Source of the DNA: Rosellinia necatrix | Taxonomy: Eukaryota; Ascomycota; Sordariomycetes; Xylariales; Xylariaceae | Length of the DNA stretch: 64,000 nt | Direction of reading: 5' to 3' | Assembly: GCA_021209875.1 (NCBI GenBank) | Contig: JAGYVD010000003.1 | Span: forward strand, 2,232,001 to 2,296,000 | Shown: in pieces, positions 1-12,742 of the stretch | How positions within the stretch are numbered: position 1 is the stretch's first letter | How the letters are laid out: every line of letters begins with the position of its first letter | The notes under the pieces: generated by a model | Seen by the model: the letters and a program-made list of their open reading frames with translations, nothing else | The model's database searches: none | Told to the model about the DNA's origin: nothing | Position numbers and translations under genes: made by a program

Positions 1-1383
1 TGTGCTAGCTCCGGATCTTACGTCGATTTTAGTCCGCAGAGCAGACACATGTTGCATGCTATAGACTCGCTAGTCCCACAAAAGGCCAAGACTAGGTTAA
101 AACACTGCCGTTATGCTCGAACACGTCTTCTTTCCTGCTTTCAGAAGAAACCGCCTGGTAAAGATGACAATATCAATGGGCATCGCTCCCCAGCTCGGAT
201 CCAAGAGGTTAAAGGGGGCAAAATTAAGCGCAAGGATCCTCCACCCGCCCAGCACCAACATTATCAGCTTGGGAATAAGTGCCACGAACCGACCATACAA
301 AGCATACCAGAGATCCAATCACGGCCAAACCCCGTTCTTCCCCCTAAATATGTCACTCCTAAAAAGGAACCATATGCGTCACTCATCAGTGACTATTGCG
401 AGAAAAGCGACCAGGGCCCTCACCCAGAACAGGAAATTCGACATCGCCCGAGTGTCACGGATGCTAAGCAGTCCCTAAATAAGGTAGGGCTGCGAGGCAA
501 GAGAGATGTTATCAAAGGCGCTTTGTCTACACCGCACCCTAAACATATAGGCACTATCGAGGAAGAGACAGAGATAAACACCCACATAGTGGACAATACT
601 ATTCAGGATCGCTGTTCACCCCTTGCTAGCCAGAAGAACATCCCGAAAATCGTGTCCTCGGCAACTCATCAATCATTTACCCAGGATCTCCCATTCACAA
701 CTAGATTGGCGACTGATACTGCTTCATCTCTACAGCAAGCGTTAGATGACGCATGTCGACAGCTTGACGAGGATATGCAAGCAGACAATCCATCGGAGAC
801 AGGAAGTATCATGCGGGAGCTCCCAGCAATCCCACAGCAGGAAATACAGCACAGCACCAACCTACCTCGTAAACCACGCTCAACGGACAAGTTCATTTAT
901 GTGAAAAGGGATATGCCGATAGTAGGGGCACCTCAATCCATTTTTAAGCCTTTACCGCCAGAACCATTGTCGGTAGCGTCAACACCAGCCGAGAACTGTA
1001 TCGGCGCAGGACCATCTCAACCGAGCCGCCAACCCCCACCTATCCCTCGGGTACCTACTAGCAAACAGAATGCTGTAGACGAACTCGCCAAAGCAGAGGA
1101 AATGCTGAAGGACTTAGACGCATTCCTTAACGATTATGATGATGCAGATATCGAAGATCGGGACGTCATCAAAGGTCTACAGGTGGCCATCCACGCGGCA
1201 GCGGATGATTTGTATGATGGGTACATACGGTACAAAACGGGATTGCGGATTCGTCGGTTTTTGGCCGACTTGAAGTCGTTTGAGGATGTGAGTGAGCTTG
1301 GCTCGACAGCCCAACGATCCAAAGAAGGATGTGCGAAGAGCGAAAAACGTAAGGGTGCTGTAGATCAGAAGAACCATGGTTGA
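1..1383 (+). CDS. Proline-rich hypothetical protein, 5' partial
   Basis: The frame is open from base 1 to the TGA at 1381-1383 with no intron needed. The first in-window ATG is at 49 (444 aa), but in-frame codons continue upstream to the window edge, so the true start probably lies outside. The protein is basic at the N-terminus (many Lys/Arg/Cys in the first 40 residues), then a long polar, Pro/Ser/Gln-rich low-complexity stretch with PPPIP- and PPLPP-like motifs that resemble SH3/WW ligands. From about residue 345 it turns into an acidic, predicted helical segment (ELAKAEEMLKDLDAFL...) with no transmembrane segment. I recognise no named family. The Pro-rich linker plus C-terminal helix suggests a cytoplasmic scaffold or signalling adaptor, which is only inference. 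Codon use looks like ordinary host sequence. Confidence 0.6.
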   Translation, partial: CASSGSYVDFSPQSRHMLHAIDSLVPQKAKTRLKHCRYARTRLLSCFQKKPPGKDDNINGHRSPARIQEVKGGKIKRKDPPPAQHQHYQLGNKCHEPTIQSIPEIQSRPNPVLPPKYVTPKKEPYASLISDYCEKSDQGPHPEQEIRHRPSVTDAKQSLNKVGLRGKRDVIKGALSTPHPKHIGTIEEETEINTHIVDNTIQDRCSPLASQKNIPKIVSSATHQSFTQDLPFTTRLATDTASSLQQALDDACRQLDEDMQADNPSETGSIMRELPAIPQQEIQHSTNLPRKPRSTDKFIYVKRDMPIVGAPQSIFKPLPPEPLSVASTPAENCIGAGPSQPSRQPPPIPRVPTSKQNAVDELAKAEEMLKDLDAFLNDYDDADIEDRDVIKGLQVAIHAAADDLYDGYIRYKTGLRIRRFLADLKSFEDVSELGSTAQRSKEGCAKSEKRKGAVDQKNHG

Positions 1384-3129
1384 CCAGTAGGTCATGTGCC
1401 ATTATGCTGACTTGGTTGTCTGTCACATAAATTCACACCGATAGCCACGTTTACATAGTAAGATGCGAAATTTCCATAGGTAACAAACAGCTCGAGTAAA
1501 CACACGGGGTTTAATTCATTCCATTTTTGAGCATAGGCAACTTGTAAGCAATAGCGTATAATTAAATAAGTACCTTCAACTTGAAGCAACTGGCAGGTAT
1601 TGAGCATGTACTTAGGTGCTTACTCTGCTGCGAGAACTATAGGGGTCCATAAGCCTTCCGTATAACCTCTACTAAATGTACACCGGAAGCATAATGAAAT
1701 CCGGAAGCATTGTGAAGTCCGGAAGCAAAATGAAATTCGGAAGGATACTGGCCCATCATATCCTACTGCTGGACACGTTACATAAGTAACCACTCAATTA
1801 AGTAAATTTCAGGTAACCAGACATTAACTACTACCTAACCCCCCCCTCCCCGCCAATCCGCACAGTCTATCTAGCCCGGCCGATCGATCAACCACATCAT
1901 AAATTCAACAGCTAGCGGCTGTATAGCTATTATTACCTCGTCGCTGTATCTCGCTGTATCTCACCTAGTATTTCGTCCTCGAACACTCTGCGTACGCCTT
2001 CGGTGGTATTGATGGCCGAGTGTTTCGACAGCCTTGGATAACTACCTACCTACTCAATTGGCTAGATACAACTTAAAGCCAAATGAGTGAGAAGTTATAT
2101 TTATGTATTGTTTATACCGACGCAAATGGTCCTAGCTCAGTTATGTCTGTGCCATCTAAGATCCCTGGCGTGGTTTATATGTAAGGTTAAAATATTGTAA
2201 GACATTCAATGTTGCCCCAACCATCATGAAATAAAACCTATTTATAAATTTTGGTTATCTTCATGGATAGATATAAGCAGAATTAGAATGCTTTATATAT
2301 AAGAAAACGATATAGATGTCGTCTCTGTATACAAAGCAGAAGCTATAATTTTTTTTACCCAGCAGGTAAGGAGATGAATTGACGACATAACTACTCAATC
2401 AAAGGAAGCAGCTCGCCCCCTAATCCAGGACGAGTCTCAAGGCGTATTAGATCAAGAGGAATCCTTTAGAGATAGAAGACCAACGGGAGAGGAATGCTTT
2501 AGGAGGTAGATTTTCTAAGGTTAAAATTGGCCGGGCTATTATTGGTTGCTGGGAGAATTGGCCGCTGACAGTTAAATTTTCAGTTATTATGAGCTGGAAT
2601 ATATACAATGTCTTTATTACAAAAGTGCTCCTAGACTTGAATCTACCTTGAGGCTTGAGTGCGCTTCGAGAACTACGACTAGGTACTCAGTGCCTAATAC
2701 TTACTTACCTATATAACCTCCTTTTCGTGTACTTGTAAGCAGCGGCTGGCAGCAGCCGGCACCCCGCTATACATGTGCCGCATGTCGCCCCACTACGAGG
2801 GGCTGCGTTCGCCTTAAGTCTGAGCTGAGCCCAGCCTAGGCTAGGGGACCTGAACAACGATGGAAGTGCTGACGAATCTCGAATCTCACCAACCAACAAT
2901 TCAATGCTTAATGTGAGATGGAGTGTAGCAACTAACCACCCACCTTGTCTCTACAACTATGCATATGCATCATTGCAGAAATTACCAATGTGTTTGAGAT
3001 CCTGCGTATAATATAATAATATTCATTGCGACCAAAGAAGACAGCACCGAGGACGAGGACACCGACGACTGCACACCGACGACCGCACACCGTTCTAAAA
3101 TACACGACTCCCGAGAAGTTAACACTATC
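1384..3129. other. Intergenic region with an 18-bp tandem repeat
   Basis: There is no supportable gene in these 1.75 kb. It holds the 18-bp tandem repeat at 1683-1746, AT-rich stretches around 2090-2400, and the presumed promoter and 5' leader of the zinc-cluster gene after about 2900. Short ORFs at 2932-3393 on the minus strand are shadows of the following gene. Confidence 0.6.
1683..1746. repeat. 18-bp direct tandem repeat, about 3.5 copies
   Basis: Three consecutive 18-bp units each begin CCGGAAGC and end TGAAAT or TGAAGT (1683-1700, 1701-1718, 1719-1736), followed by a partial unit TCGGAAGG. Units differ at two to four positions. It is a minisatellite in non-coding DNA. Confidence 0.85.
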
Positions 3130-4630
3130 ATGTCGTCGGGCGCGACGGACCCGAACGAGGCTGTTCGGAAGCACCGAGCCTGCGATGAATGTCGTATGTT
3201 GGAACTCTTGCGGCGACCGTTTGAAACCAGCCGACTCACAATGGCCATAGGTATTCGGAAGCTTGCCTGCACCAAGGAACCCGACGGTTGCTCCCGATGC
3301 CGACGTGAGGGCACACCATGCCGGTACGCAGCGCGGGAGCCGTCCATTTCCCCTGTTGTCGTGAAACCTCCGCTTCCTCATGTTCATGCCCACATACAGT
3401 CTGATTTCCGGTAGAGGCGGCGGTTCCTAACCCGTGAATCTTGACAGCTACTCTCCACAAAGACCCATGGGGCGGCCCCGAAAACGACCGCGCGAAGAGA
3501 TTGACGAGAGATCTGCTTCTGGCACGCCACCAACAAAGGCACCCATGACAGAGCAGCCACCTGATACGGAGGATCCGGGCATGGATTTTATCAACTTGTT
3601 GCTCGGCGCTGACTTCAACTTTGATATGTCAACAATACAACCACTGGAAACGACGACCGCCGAGACTGCAACCCCCGTATATGGTCAACACTGGGATTAT
3701 ACCAGATTTGGTGAGGTTAACTTCGATTCCCCGACGGCCGAGCATACAACATCGCACTCGTCCGCAAATATCGATCCAGCCCTGTTCACTGCACGAGCAG
3801 GCCTCAACCCACCACCTGCGGACCAAGTCCCAGCCCTTTCTCCGCCGAATTCCAATACAACCAGCTCACCACAGGGCAGTAGTACGGGCTCAGCGGGCGC
3901 GGCACCTCGTGTTCCAAACTGCGATTGTACGGCCACCCTGTATTCGGCGTTGGCCTGCATGCAGAAAATACCGTCTGAGGTTGAGCCCGCTATTCGCCAG
4001 GCGCGCTTAGCTGCCAAGACTGCCTACGAAGTTGTGAACTGCCCAAGTTGCTCGTTCAGGCTTGATCCTCCGGGGCACAATCAGCTGGAGTCATTTGAGA
4101 TGATGCGAGGTTTTCAGAACATGATGCTTCTAGGAACGCTAATTCCGAGCATCGTGCAGGCGTATGCACAAATGCTAGCCATAGTAGATGAGGAGACGAA
4201 TCGAGCAGTAGCGGAGCGCCGTAAGGTCGTTTTCCAGCTGAACGGCCTCGGGGGCATCTGGGGACGCTTTGCGGACGAGGACGAAGATCTCTGCGGCGCC
4301 CGACGTAATTTCAACTATAGGGAAATGGAGCCCGTGATGTGGCGACTGGCCGTGCGCGCTCTATTGAAGATCGACGTCTATGGTATCTCAGGTTGCCATG
4401 GTAGTGAGGTGACAGTTACTGACCCGTTTCACCTCGGACTAAAAGACATTGTCCTATTGATGGAGAACAAATCGAAAGCCAGGCATGCTTTACTTGATGC
4501 CATGGTTGGTGCCGGTGTCTGGCAGCCACCTAATTGTGCCTTTTCAAGTCACAAACCAGGAGAGACCCCGACATGCCAGCGCATCATCTCTATTGCGAGA
4601 TCGTCGGTCGAGCAGCTATATATAGCATGA
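3130..4630 (+). CDS. Zn2Cys6 zinc-cluster transcription factor
   Basis: This is a fungal sequence-specific DNA-binding regulator acting in the nucleus. Joining exons 3130-3193, 3251-3323 and 3448-4630 gives an uninterrupted 439-aa protein. Intron 1 (57 nt, GTATGT...ATAG) splits the zinc cluster and intron 2 (124 nt, GTACGC...ACAG, branch CTAAC) ends it. The spliced cluster is exact: C18-x2-C21-x6-C28-x6-C35-x2-C38-x6-C45. It is followed by YSPQRPMGRPRKRPR, the basic linker seen after the cluster in AflR-type regulators. The middle is Ser/Thr/Pro-rich (residues about 70-150). The C-terminal half has two Cys-containing helices (NCDCTATLYSAL, NCPSCSFRL) typical of this fungal subgroup. The target pathway is unknown. 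No biosynthetic cluster lies beside it, only a secreted oxidase 7 kb away. A shorter intron 2 from a donor at 3411 is possible but would be only 37 nt and break the linker. Confidence 0.9.
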
Positions 4631-6919
4631 ACTAACTCCTATGGGATATATTCCCCCAAGCGCATAAATCGGCAGCAAAGCCTGCGACCCAACCTACCAT
4701 GGTAGCAGATCCAGCGCAGTCTAGCATGCAGCGTGCCGGCGTCAAATCAAAGACAGCGGCTACGGGGACGTAGCATATCAAACCCCCCCCCGATATAACA
4801 CACGACGGGCATGCAAGGTGAGTTGTTCTAGTGAAACCGCAGATGAACTAGAACAAGTCTAATGATGTAGATTTTGCAGCTCCTAAGGTGCAGTTAGGCA
4901 GCTGCCTTCAGTTTATAGCAGCCTACCACCACTGTTTCAAGCTTGCTGAGCTAGGCTGGTATATCAAGAAATAAACATTGAGGCGTAATTAATTATACTT
5001 AGTTTGCGGTTTGAACAGCGAAAAATAGACCAACCGAAAGCAAACAGTGCCTATTACCCAGGGTGCTGGCATATCCAATGTCCTGCTACTGTTGACGGCC
5101 ATGTACCGACATGTACGAAGAAACCAATGGCGTCTTTTTTATCGACGAATTAGCCTGCAATAAAGGAGGAAAATGAAATGGTCTGATGTAAGCCACTGCT
5201 TAGGTTAGCTTAGTATGGCACAATCGTATGTTGTACCTTTTATCCCTACGCAGCGATTCTATTCTATTCTATTTTATTTTATTCTTTTGTTTTATTCTTA
5301 TTTTTTATAACGTGTACATGCTATGAAGTGATGATCTCGCTCTGTGGTACGGTTATGTCTGGTATTGACACGAATTACTCTGACCAAGAGTACAAACCCG
5401 CACGGAGTAGATAAGGTGAGCAACTCTGCCGATACCATACCTAGGTACTGCCTTAGGTAGGTAGCGTAGGTACCTGAGGCATGCAGTGTACCTCGGTTGA
5501 GTGGATAGTGCCTCTTTCCCCATCCAGATGGGGTGTTATTTTTGGCATAGACCTATTCCATTGCATTGCCCTAGCGCAAGATGATCTGAGCCCTTCTTGA
5601 CTTGCCGGAATTACCTAACCAACTTTGTTACATTTAGTTATAACTACCTAGTTACCTTTAGTTATTGCATCCGTCAATCCGGACTTTAGGAATGGTAGCC
5701 ACAGCCTTATTTCGGCGGCGGTACCTGCTGAAGTGCTGAAGGGGCATGTGTACGTTAGTATGTACTTGAGTATGTACCAAGGTAGTGTAATAGTCTAGTA
5801 TCGAGTAGTGCGCCGCTCATTGATCACAAAAGAAATCAAAATATAGGTAGTATATATACCCAAAGAAACGGACAATATTCCTCCACAATAGGCGCACGAT
5901 AGGATGTCAGGATGGTCGAGAAGGGTTAGCGCCAGGTGGCTATTCCGGTAAAAGCAAGTAGGTACGGGAGTCCCGATCAATGGCGGATGCCCATTGGTGG
6001 AGAGCGGGGCCCAGGCTACGGGACAGGAAGGACCAGTATACCTTAGTGTACCTCCGGGCGAGGGTAGGTAGTTGCATCATTGCTCCGAATTTGCAATTGA
6101 GGACACGGTTTACATGGTCCTCTATCGAGCCAGCCAGGCAGTGGAACGAACAGATAATACAGCAGAGACTACCTACCCTACCCACCTCGACACCTTCACA
6201 AACCTGCCACTCCACCAGCTTCGATTTAACTTTTGGAAGCCATCCACAATTCGCAACTAAACCCCTCCCGCCTTCACTTTGGCAAATTCCTCGAGGTGCC
6301 ACCGCGCGGCTATTCGTAAAGCTGCTACTGTACCCAACCTAGTAGTTGGCTACTTAGCTATAGCTCCCCAGATCCGGGTCCAGGTTTAGATCTACACTAC
6401 CTACGACAAACCACGGTAACAAACTACCCACCGATACGACAAACTACAAGCGACAAACCAGCAGCGGCACAGCGGTATAGCGACACAGCGACACAGCGAC
6501 ACAGCGACACAGCGACACAGTGACACACAGTGACACACAGCGACACAGCGATACAGCGACGGTGCTTGACTCCGACGAGCTGCGTATTGCGACTTAGGTA
6601 GGTACGGTATATAACTACCTAGCACCTGGCTTTAACTACGGCAGCCGCTACTGCCAGCGCGCTGTTGTGTTTCAGACTCGCGGTCCTAACCCCCAGTGCG
6701 CACAGTTCACTCAGTCTCACTCACGCCGTCCGCTTTCCACCCCCAAAACCCCCCCTTACTCGACCGTAGCAAGCGTGGTAGACCAATTTCGAACTCCGTC
6801 GTGCCGAGATTTCACCTCGTCCCATCTCTGCCGCCACCATCACCAACCAACACAAACACTCCTTTCCCAACTAACAACCGCCAGCCCGCACGCGCAGACC
6901 CCCTGTCTTGGCAACCGAA
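4631..6919. other. Long intergenic region
   Basis: There is no supportable gene. It contains T-rich tracts near 5258-5310, many copies of a short ACCTAGGTA-type palindromic word that recurs in intergenic DNA across the window, the 8-bp minisatellite at 6479-6560, and a pyrimidine-rich 5' leader for the SURF4 gene (about 6690-6915). Overlapping ORFs at 5940-6342 on both strands have no start context, splice structure or recognisable composition. Confidence 0.55.
6479..6560. repeat. 8-bp minisatellite (CGACACAG)n
   Basis: About five near-perfect CGACACAG units are followed by TGACACACAG variants and further CGACACAG/CGATACAG copies. It lies in the upstream region of the SURF4 gene and makes shadow ORFs with repeated Cys-Arg-Cys translations on the minus strand. 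Confidence 0.85.
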
Positions 6920-8214
<1,295 letters not shown>

Positions 8215-9463
8215 ATGGCCAATCCCGGAGGCATTGGCGAGGGCAACACGTTGTAGGAAGGGCACTTTTGGCTATCCAAAACATGCGTGCATGGCCGAGA
8301 TGCACTAGTTCCCTTGGCCGTACGCTCCAACACGAAAAGGAGGCTCGCATATTATGGCGTAAAAGGCGTGGATCGAATTTCCACTTTTTTTGATTGAAGG
8401 TTGGGCTGAATGGACTTGGGCTGGTGGGATACTGCTACTATGCTACCGCTTTACCAGCCATTGGGCGTGAGATAGAAGGAAGGGATCGTGCGGTTTATGA
8501 GAGTCGTTGTGGGAACGGGTTGAAGAATGGCCAAGAGATGCATATGAAGGATGCGTGTCCCTACGAGCCTTTACCGCAATACGGACAGATCTTTGCACAC
8601 TTACTCTTGGACTTGTAGTTGGCTCATATACCTAACTTAGGGGCGCAAGTGACGATGTACAGCCAGACTTGAAAGTATCTGGTTTGCATAGAGGAGATCA
8701 CAGGGCATTTAGGGGCGGACTGAAACCCTGGACAATGTCCAAGAGATGGTAGGCCCGGCGATATGAATGAATCCGATCCGTTACCTACTCAACGGCCGCA
8801 TCAATGTTGGTATTGGTTGGGGGCTTATGGATTATCTTGGGTTATCGATTTTGCATCGGCTGCTATCCTCGAGTTCTCATTATTTACTCACACCATGAGA
8901 ACACTCCCTATAGTCTTGAGAGGGACCACTGAATTTATAATTCATCTCAGCTTAGTTCGCACGTGAGAAACAGTTGGAATTTTAATGTTAAGCAACCTCC
9001 TTCCAGATATATACATTCGCCTTTTTGTATCGCACATGAGGTCTGTACGAGATCATAACACGCCAGACTGGTTGCCCAGGACGGCCGTTTCCTCCCCTTA
9101 ATCAGGGGAGGGGTTGAGTAAATAGGGGGCGTGTCTGGATTATGATACATTTACAACGTTATCGGTATACATCAATTATTGTTTGAACGTATTCATTGTT
9201 TTGACATCATGATACATCTCTCGTGAGCGTCTAAACTGTACTGGCAACAACCGAATCTTCCCCTTTGCCTCCATCAACTTGTATTTTATTTGTTTTGGCG
9301 CGGCGGCTGTATATAAATATGGTGGCATCACAGCTGATCGCCGTTCATCAAGCCCGAACGATCTCCTTCACCAACACCGCACCAACACCCCATCACCTCA
9401 AAGAACCCACAGCAAACCAGATACCAATAAGTGATAATACAATATCAGCAGCATCTTCCAACC
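8215..9463. other. Intergenic region between SURF4 and a small orphan gene
   Basis: It contains the SURF4 3' flank and the 5' leader of the next gene. A TATATAAATA box-like sequence lies near 9310, about 150 bp before the start at 9464, and the leader is CA-rich. ORFs at 8394-8618 and 8763-8966 lack splice or family support. Confidence 0.5.
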
Positions 9464-9838
9464 ATGTCGATCGTATCCGAGTACGTTTACGAGATATCGT
9501 ATAACTTCATGGCACCTTGCATGATGAAAATCTCGTTCAAAAACCCTCGTGGCCAGCTCACCATCGACAGCAAGATCACCCACGTCAATGATGACTGCAA
9601 ATGCCGGAAGAACGCGGACCCGATCCAAGACCGCCTGAACGACATGATCCTCTCCGAGCACATCCTGAAGTGCTGGCCTCCGAACCACTCGCCGCCGTTC
9701 AACCACTACGCGATGACCTTCGTCCACCTGAAGATCGGCAAGGACAGCCTCGTCTCCCGCGATTTCCGGCTCCCCTGGGACGCGGAGAAGCAGGTCTGGA
9801 TCGACACCATTCCCCGTCAGAACTCAACTGAGTCTTAG
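9464..9838 (+). CDS. Small hypothetical protein
   Basis: A single-exon 124-aa ORF whose ATG sits in a good fungal context (CCAACCATGTCG). Codon third positions are strongly G/C from about residue 20 onward, which the flanks are not, supporting real coding. The protein has a hydrophobic, aromatic N-terminal 20 residues (SIVSEYVYEISYNFMAPCMM) but no clean signal peptide. A mixed body follows with CKCRKNADPIQDRL, LKCWPPNHSPPF and a C-terminal DFRLPWDAEKQVWID. Cysteines are few and not in a secreted-effector pattern. I do not recognise a family. It lies alone between SURF4 and the FAD oxidase, with over 1 kb of non-coding DNA on each side. Confidence 0.6.
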   Translation: MSIVSEYVYEISYNFMAPCMMKISFKNPRGQLTIDSKITHVNDDCKCRKNADPIQDRLNDMILSEHILKCWPPNHSPPFNHYAMTFVHLKIGKDSLVSRDFRLPWDAEKQVWIDTIPRQNSTES

Positions 9839-11017
9839 GCGGAGTAGCAAGGCGCGAGACCGAGATGAGAGGGAAAACCTCAACTCTTGGTCGCTCGCTC
9901 GTAGGCGAGCGCTTTCTGCTTTTTCTACGCGGGCCCAACTCGTGCCCAACCACGCTCCTTTTTGAGTAGTGAGCTTGTTGCTAGCTTGTTTCTTTCCTTT
10001 GTCTCGGCTTGCCGGGAAACAACGCGTCTGCTTTACACCGCATATTTGATATGATTTGATTGTTGTTCGCGTCGTTGCGTTTACAGATAGGAGAGAGTAG
10101 AGAAAAAAAAAATCAAATAAAAAAAGTGAGGGGAGAGGGGAAAAAAAAAAAACCCCCTTCCCTCCTAATAAAACCCTCATACCTTTTCTTCCCCCAATTA
10201 ATTGTAGTTATTAATATAAGTGACACGTATCTTGCTTGCAATGATATCAAAACTGCAACTCTTTGTCTCTGTACATGGTGCCTCTTTTACTGTTCAAGCT
10301 GGTTTTGTAAGTGTAGGTCCGACAAGCATTCGCACCTGATATCTTAGGCTTAATATGCTTATCTCGCTCGTAGACGGACAACATCTGATGGGATCTGATT
10401 TGCTAAGGATATTGAAAGCTGACGAGCATAATCAGGAAAGCATTGTATAAATACAGGCTTGTTTAGAGTATGTTTTACGTACATTAAATTCTGCCTTATT
10501 TGATGACAAGCCAAATGGCACGGCCATAAATGTAGCTAGGATCCAAAAACCTTGGTGAGGGTAGGTCTTTTAAGTGGTATATGACAGCGTTTGACGACTT
10601 TATTGCTAAAGATATCTCTGGCGGAGTAGCGATATACCGTTCAGTTACAACTTCACAAGTCGTTTCTTGAAATATAATAGTAAGCCACTCTCTACATTGG
10701 CTTAATCATAATTGATTGCATAGGTAACTCGAAATTAAGTATAGAACTAACTTCTTATTAAGCTTATAGGTTTGTATAACCATTACCATATAATCGACGT
10801 TACCACCCTCGCGTGCGCTGCCCTTGAATCGCCTACTGCCGCCACCAAAATATTTTAGTAAAGCCCAACGTAGTATTGATACCTGTCGTACGCCCTTACC
10901 CCTTTCGCTGTTTCCGGGTCGCAACGAAGACCCAAACATTTCATACACATTTAACAGCCCCCCACGTTCCCTCCCCCCCTTCCCCACCTTTCCGCTCTTT
11001 TCATCCATATTAGCGTT
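9839..11017. other. Intergenic region with A-rich tracts
   Basis: No gene is visible. There are A-rich tracts at about 10102-10125 and 10139-10152, then AT-rich DNA to about 10800. The last 200 bp before 11018 are pyrimidine-rich on the plus strand and form the 3' flank of the minus-strand oxidase. Confidence 0.5.
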
Positions 11018-12742
11018 CTACGGCTTCCAGCCACCCGTCCTGTTCCTGAACAAGCCGTCGGGGTCGTACCTGTCGGCGACCTGACGGGCGAACGCGCGGC
11101 TCTCGGGGCGGAGACGGCCCCAGTAGTCGACGCGGGAGAAGCCGTAGTTCATGAAGACGGGGCAGTAGACGTCGGGGAGGAGGCCCTGGTCCTGCCAGGC
11201 GAGCACGCGCCGCCGGACGCCGTCGTACGTGGCCTCAAGGGTGTCGGCCATGCGCGCATACGAGGCGCGGGGGAGGAAGCTGTAGTTCAGCTCGAGGATG
11301 AGGCGGTGCGCGTCGTCGTCGGCGTCGATCAGGTCCGGCGCCCGCGCGCGCGCCTGCCGCGCGATGGACCGCGGGAACGGCTGGTACGCGATCGACGCGA
11401 TGATGCCGGGCTCGAGGAGCGTCCGGCCCGAGACCTCGCGCCAGTGCGCGTGGACGCCCTCCATCACCGTCTCGCCGTGCTCGCGCGGGGGCAGCGGGAT
11501 CGTCTCCGTCCCGATCTCGACCACCGACCCCTTCACCACCACCCAGTTGCTGCCGCCGATGAACTGTGAGTACGTCCGCGTCTTGGCCGTGTTGAGCAGC
11601 GGCACTCCGGCCTCCGTGAAGTTCTGGAAGACGTCCGCCGGCGGCGTCGGCCCGTCGTAGAAGAGGAACAGGATCCACGTGTCGAGGAGCGAGACGTCGA
11701 TGAGCTCCGGGATCACGAGGCCCGTGCTGCGCTCCGCCGTTACGATGACCGCGGCTCGGTCGTCCGTGTTGTACTCTGTGAAGTCGCGGACGGCACGGAG
11801 CAGGTTCGAGGCGACCTTGTCGTTGTGGATGTAGATCACATTCCCGGCCCAGATATTGCCTTGGCGGTATGTTTGGAGCGTATATCTCGTCACAACGCCA
11901 ACTTAGCAGCTTGTTATTAGTCTATCGTCGAAGTCTTACGCCCTGCAATGAAGGTTGAGATAATTTATACTTACAGTTATTTCCTCCGCCTCGTAGCGCT
12001 CGAGCTAAGTCGGCATTCTCTTTATCCGACGCGTTCACAATTGTTCCATTCGCTAATACTACTTCGAATTCGAGGGCGGAGCTTGCTGCCCAGCCGTATT
12101 GTGCGCTCATATAAGATAAGCCGCCACCGAGAATCAACCCACCGGTCCCGGTATTCCCGATTCTCCCACCAACAAACGTCCACCCGGAGCCCTGGAGCTT
12201 TTCTGCGATGCTAACCAGTGCCAAAAGGTCAGTAAACGCAGTCAAGTCGAAATAAGATATACGGGGATTGTGGATCTAAAGCTTGCTATAATGGGGAATA
12301 AACGGCTTAGGGATACGAACTCATCAAGCCGGTTACCGGGGCCCATCTGGAGAACGCCGGTTTCGGCATCAAGCACCGCCTGGTTTAGCCGTGCTGTGGA
12401 AATCAAAGGTCCACCGGCCACGCTGGAGAAGTAATTATTGGGGTTGTGGCCGCCAGACTTGATGGCAAAATCTTCATCACCTTCACTTATAGCCTTAAGT
12501 ATGGCGGAGACGTCATCGGCTGAGGTCGGGAATATGATGCAAGATGGTTTGAGAGACGAGCACGAGGTAGACCAGTACTTCGACTGCTCGGAAATATATT
12601 TGAACGAAAGAGGGAATGCCACATCGATATCCGTGTTCTCGGCGAGAGTAGAGCACGTGTCTGACCTGCCTAAGGCTCCCGGAAGCAGCGAAAGAAGCGA
12701 CGCTGCTTGCGCTGCCGTCATAAGCCCCCGAAAGATTTGCAT
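11018..12742 (-). CDS. Secreted FAD-linked oxidoreductase (BBE/GOOX type)
   Basis: This is a flavin oxidase of the berberine-bridge/oligosaccharide-oxidase (VAO) superfamily, predicted secreted. The minus-strand exons 12742-12321, 12210-11975 and 11901-11018 (introns 110 and 73 nt) join in phase to 513 aa. Residues 1-25 form a signal peptide (MQIFRGLM...LLPGALG). The FAD-binding loop is FAIKSGGHN, with His99 the expected 8-alpha-linked FAD histidine. Next come GPGNRLDD, VGGRIGNTGTGGLILGGGLSY, ALRGGGNNFG, and the C-terminal BBE segment YWGRLRP...RYDPDGLF. Where bicovalent members have Cys in the VGGR-C-G loop this protein has Ile, so single covalent attachment is inferred. The first intron uses a GTTCGT donor and the second a CTAAG acceptor. 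Exon 3 is far more GC-rich than exons 1-2. Such enzymes occur both in sugar oxidation and in secondary metabolism; the substrate cannot be told. Confidence 0.92.

Noticed and set aside
5940..6342. Overlapping 120-codon ORFs on both strands
   Set aside because: No splice partners, no recognisable composition, and they overlap each other almost fully.
8394..8618. 74-codon ORF after SURF4
   Set aside because: It lies in the presumed 3' flank, has no family resemblance and no promoter-like context.
11235..11678. ORFs antisense or out of frame in the FAD oxidase exon 3
   Set aside because: They are Arg/Ala-rich shadows of a GC-rich exon that reads a clear BBE-type protein in the chosen frame.
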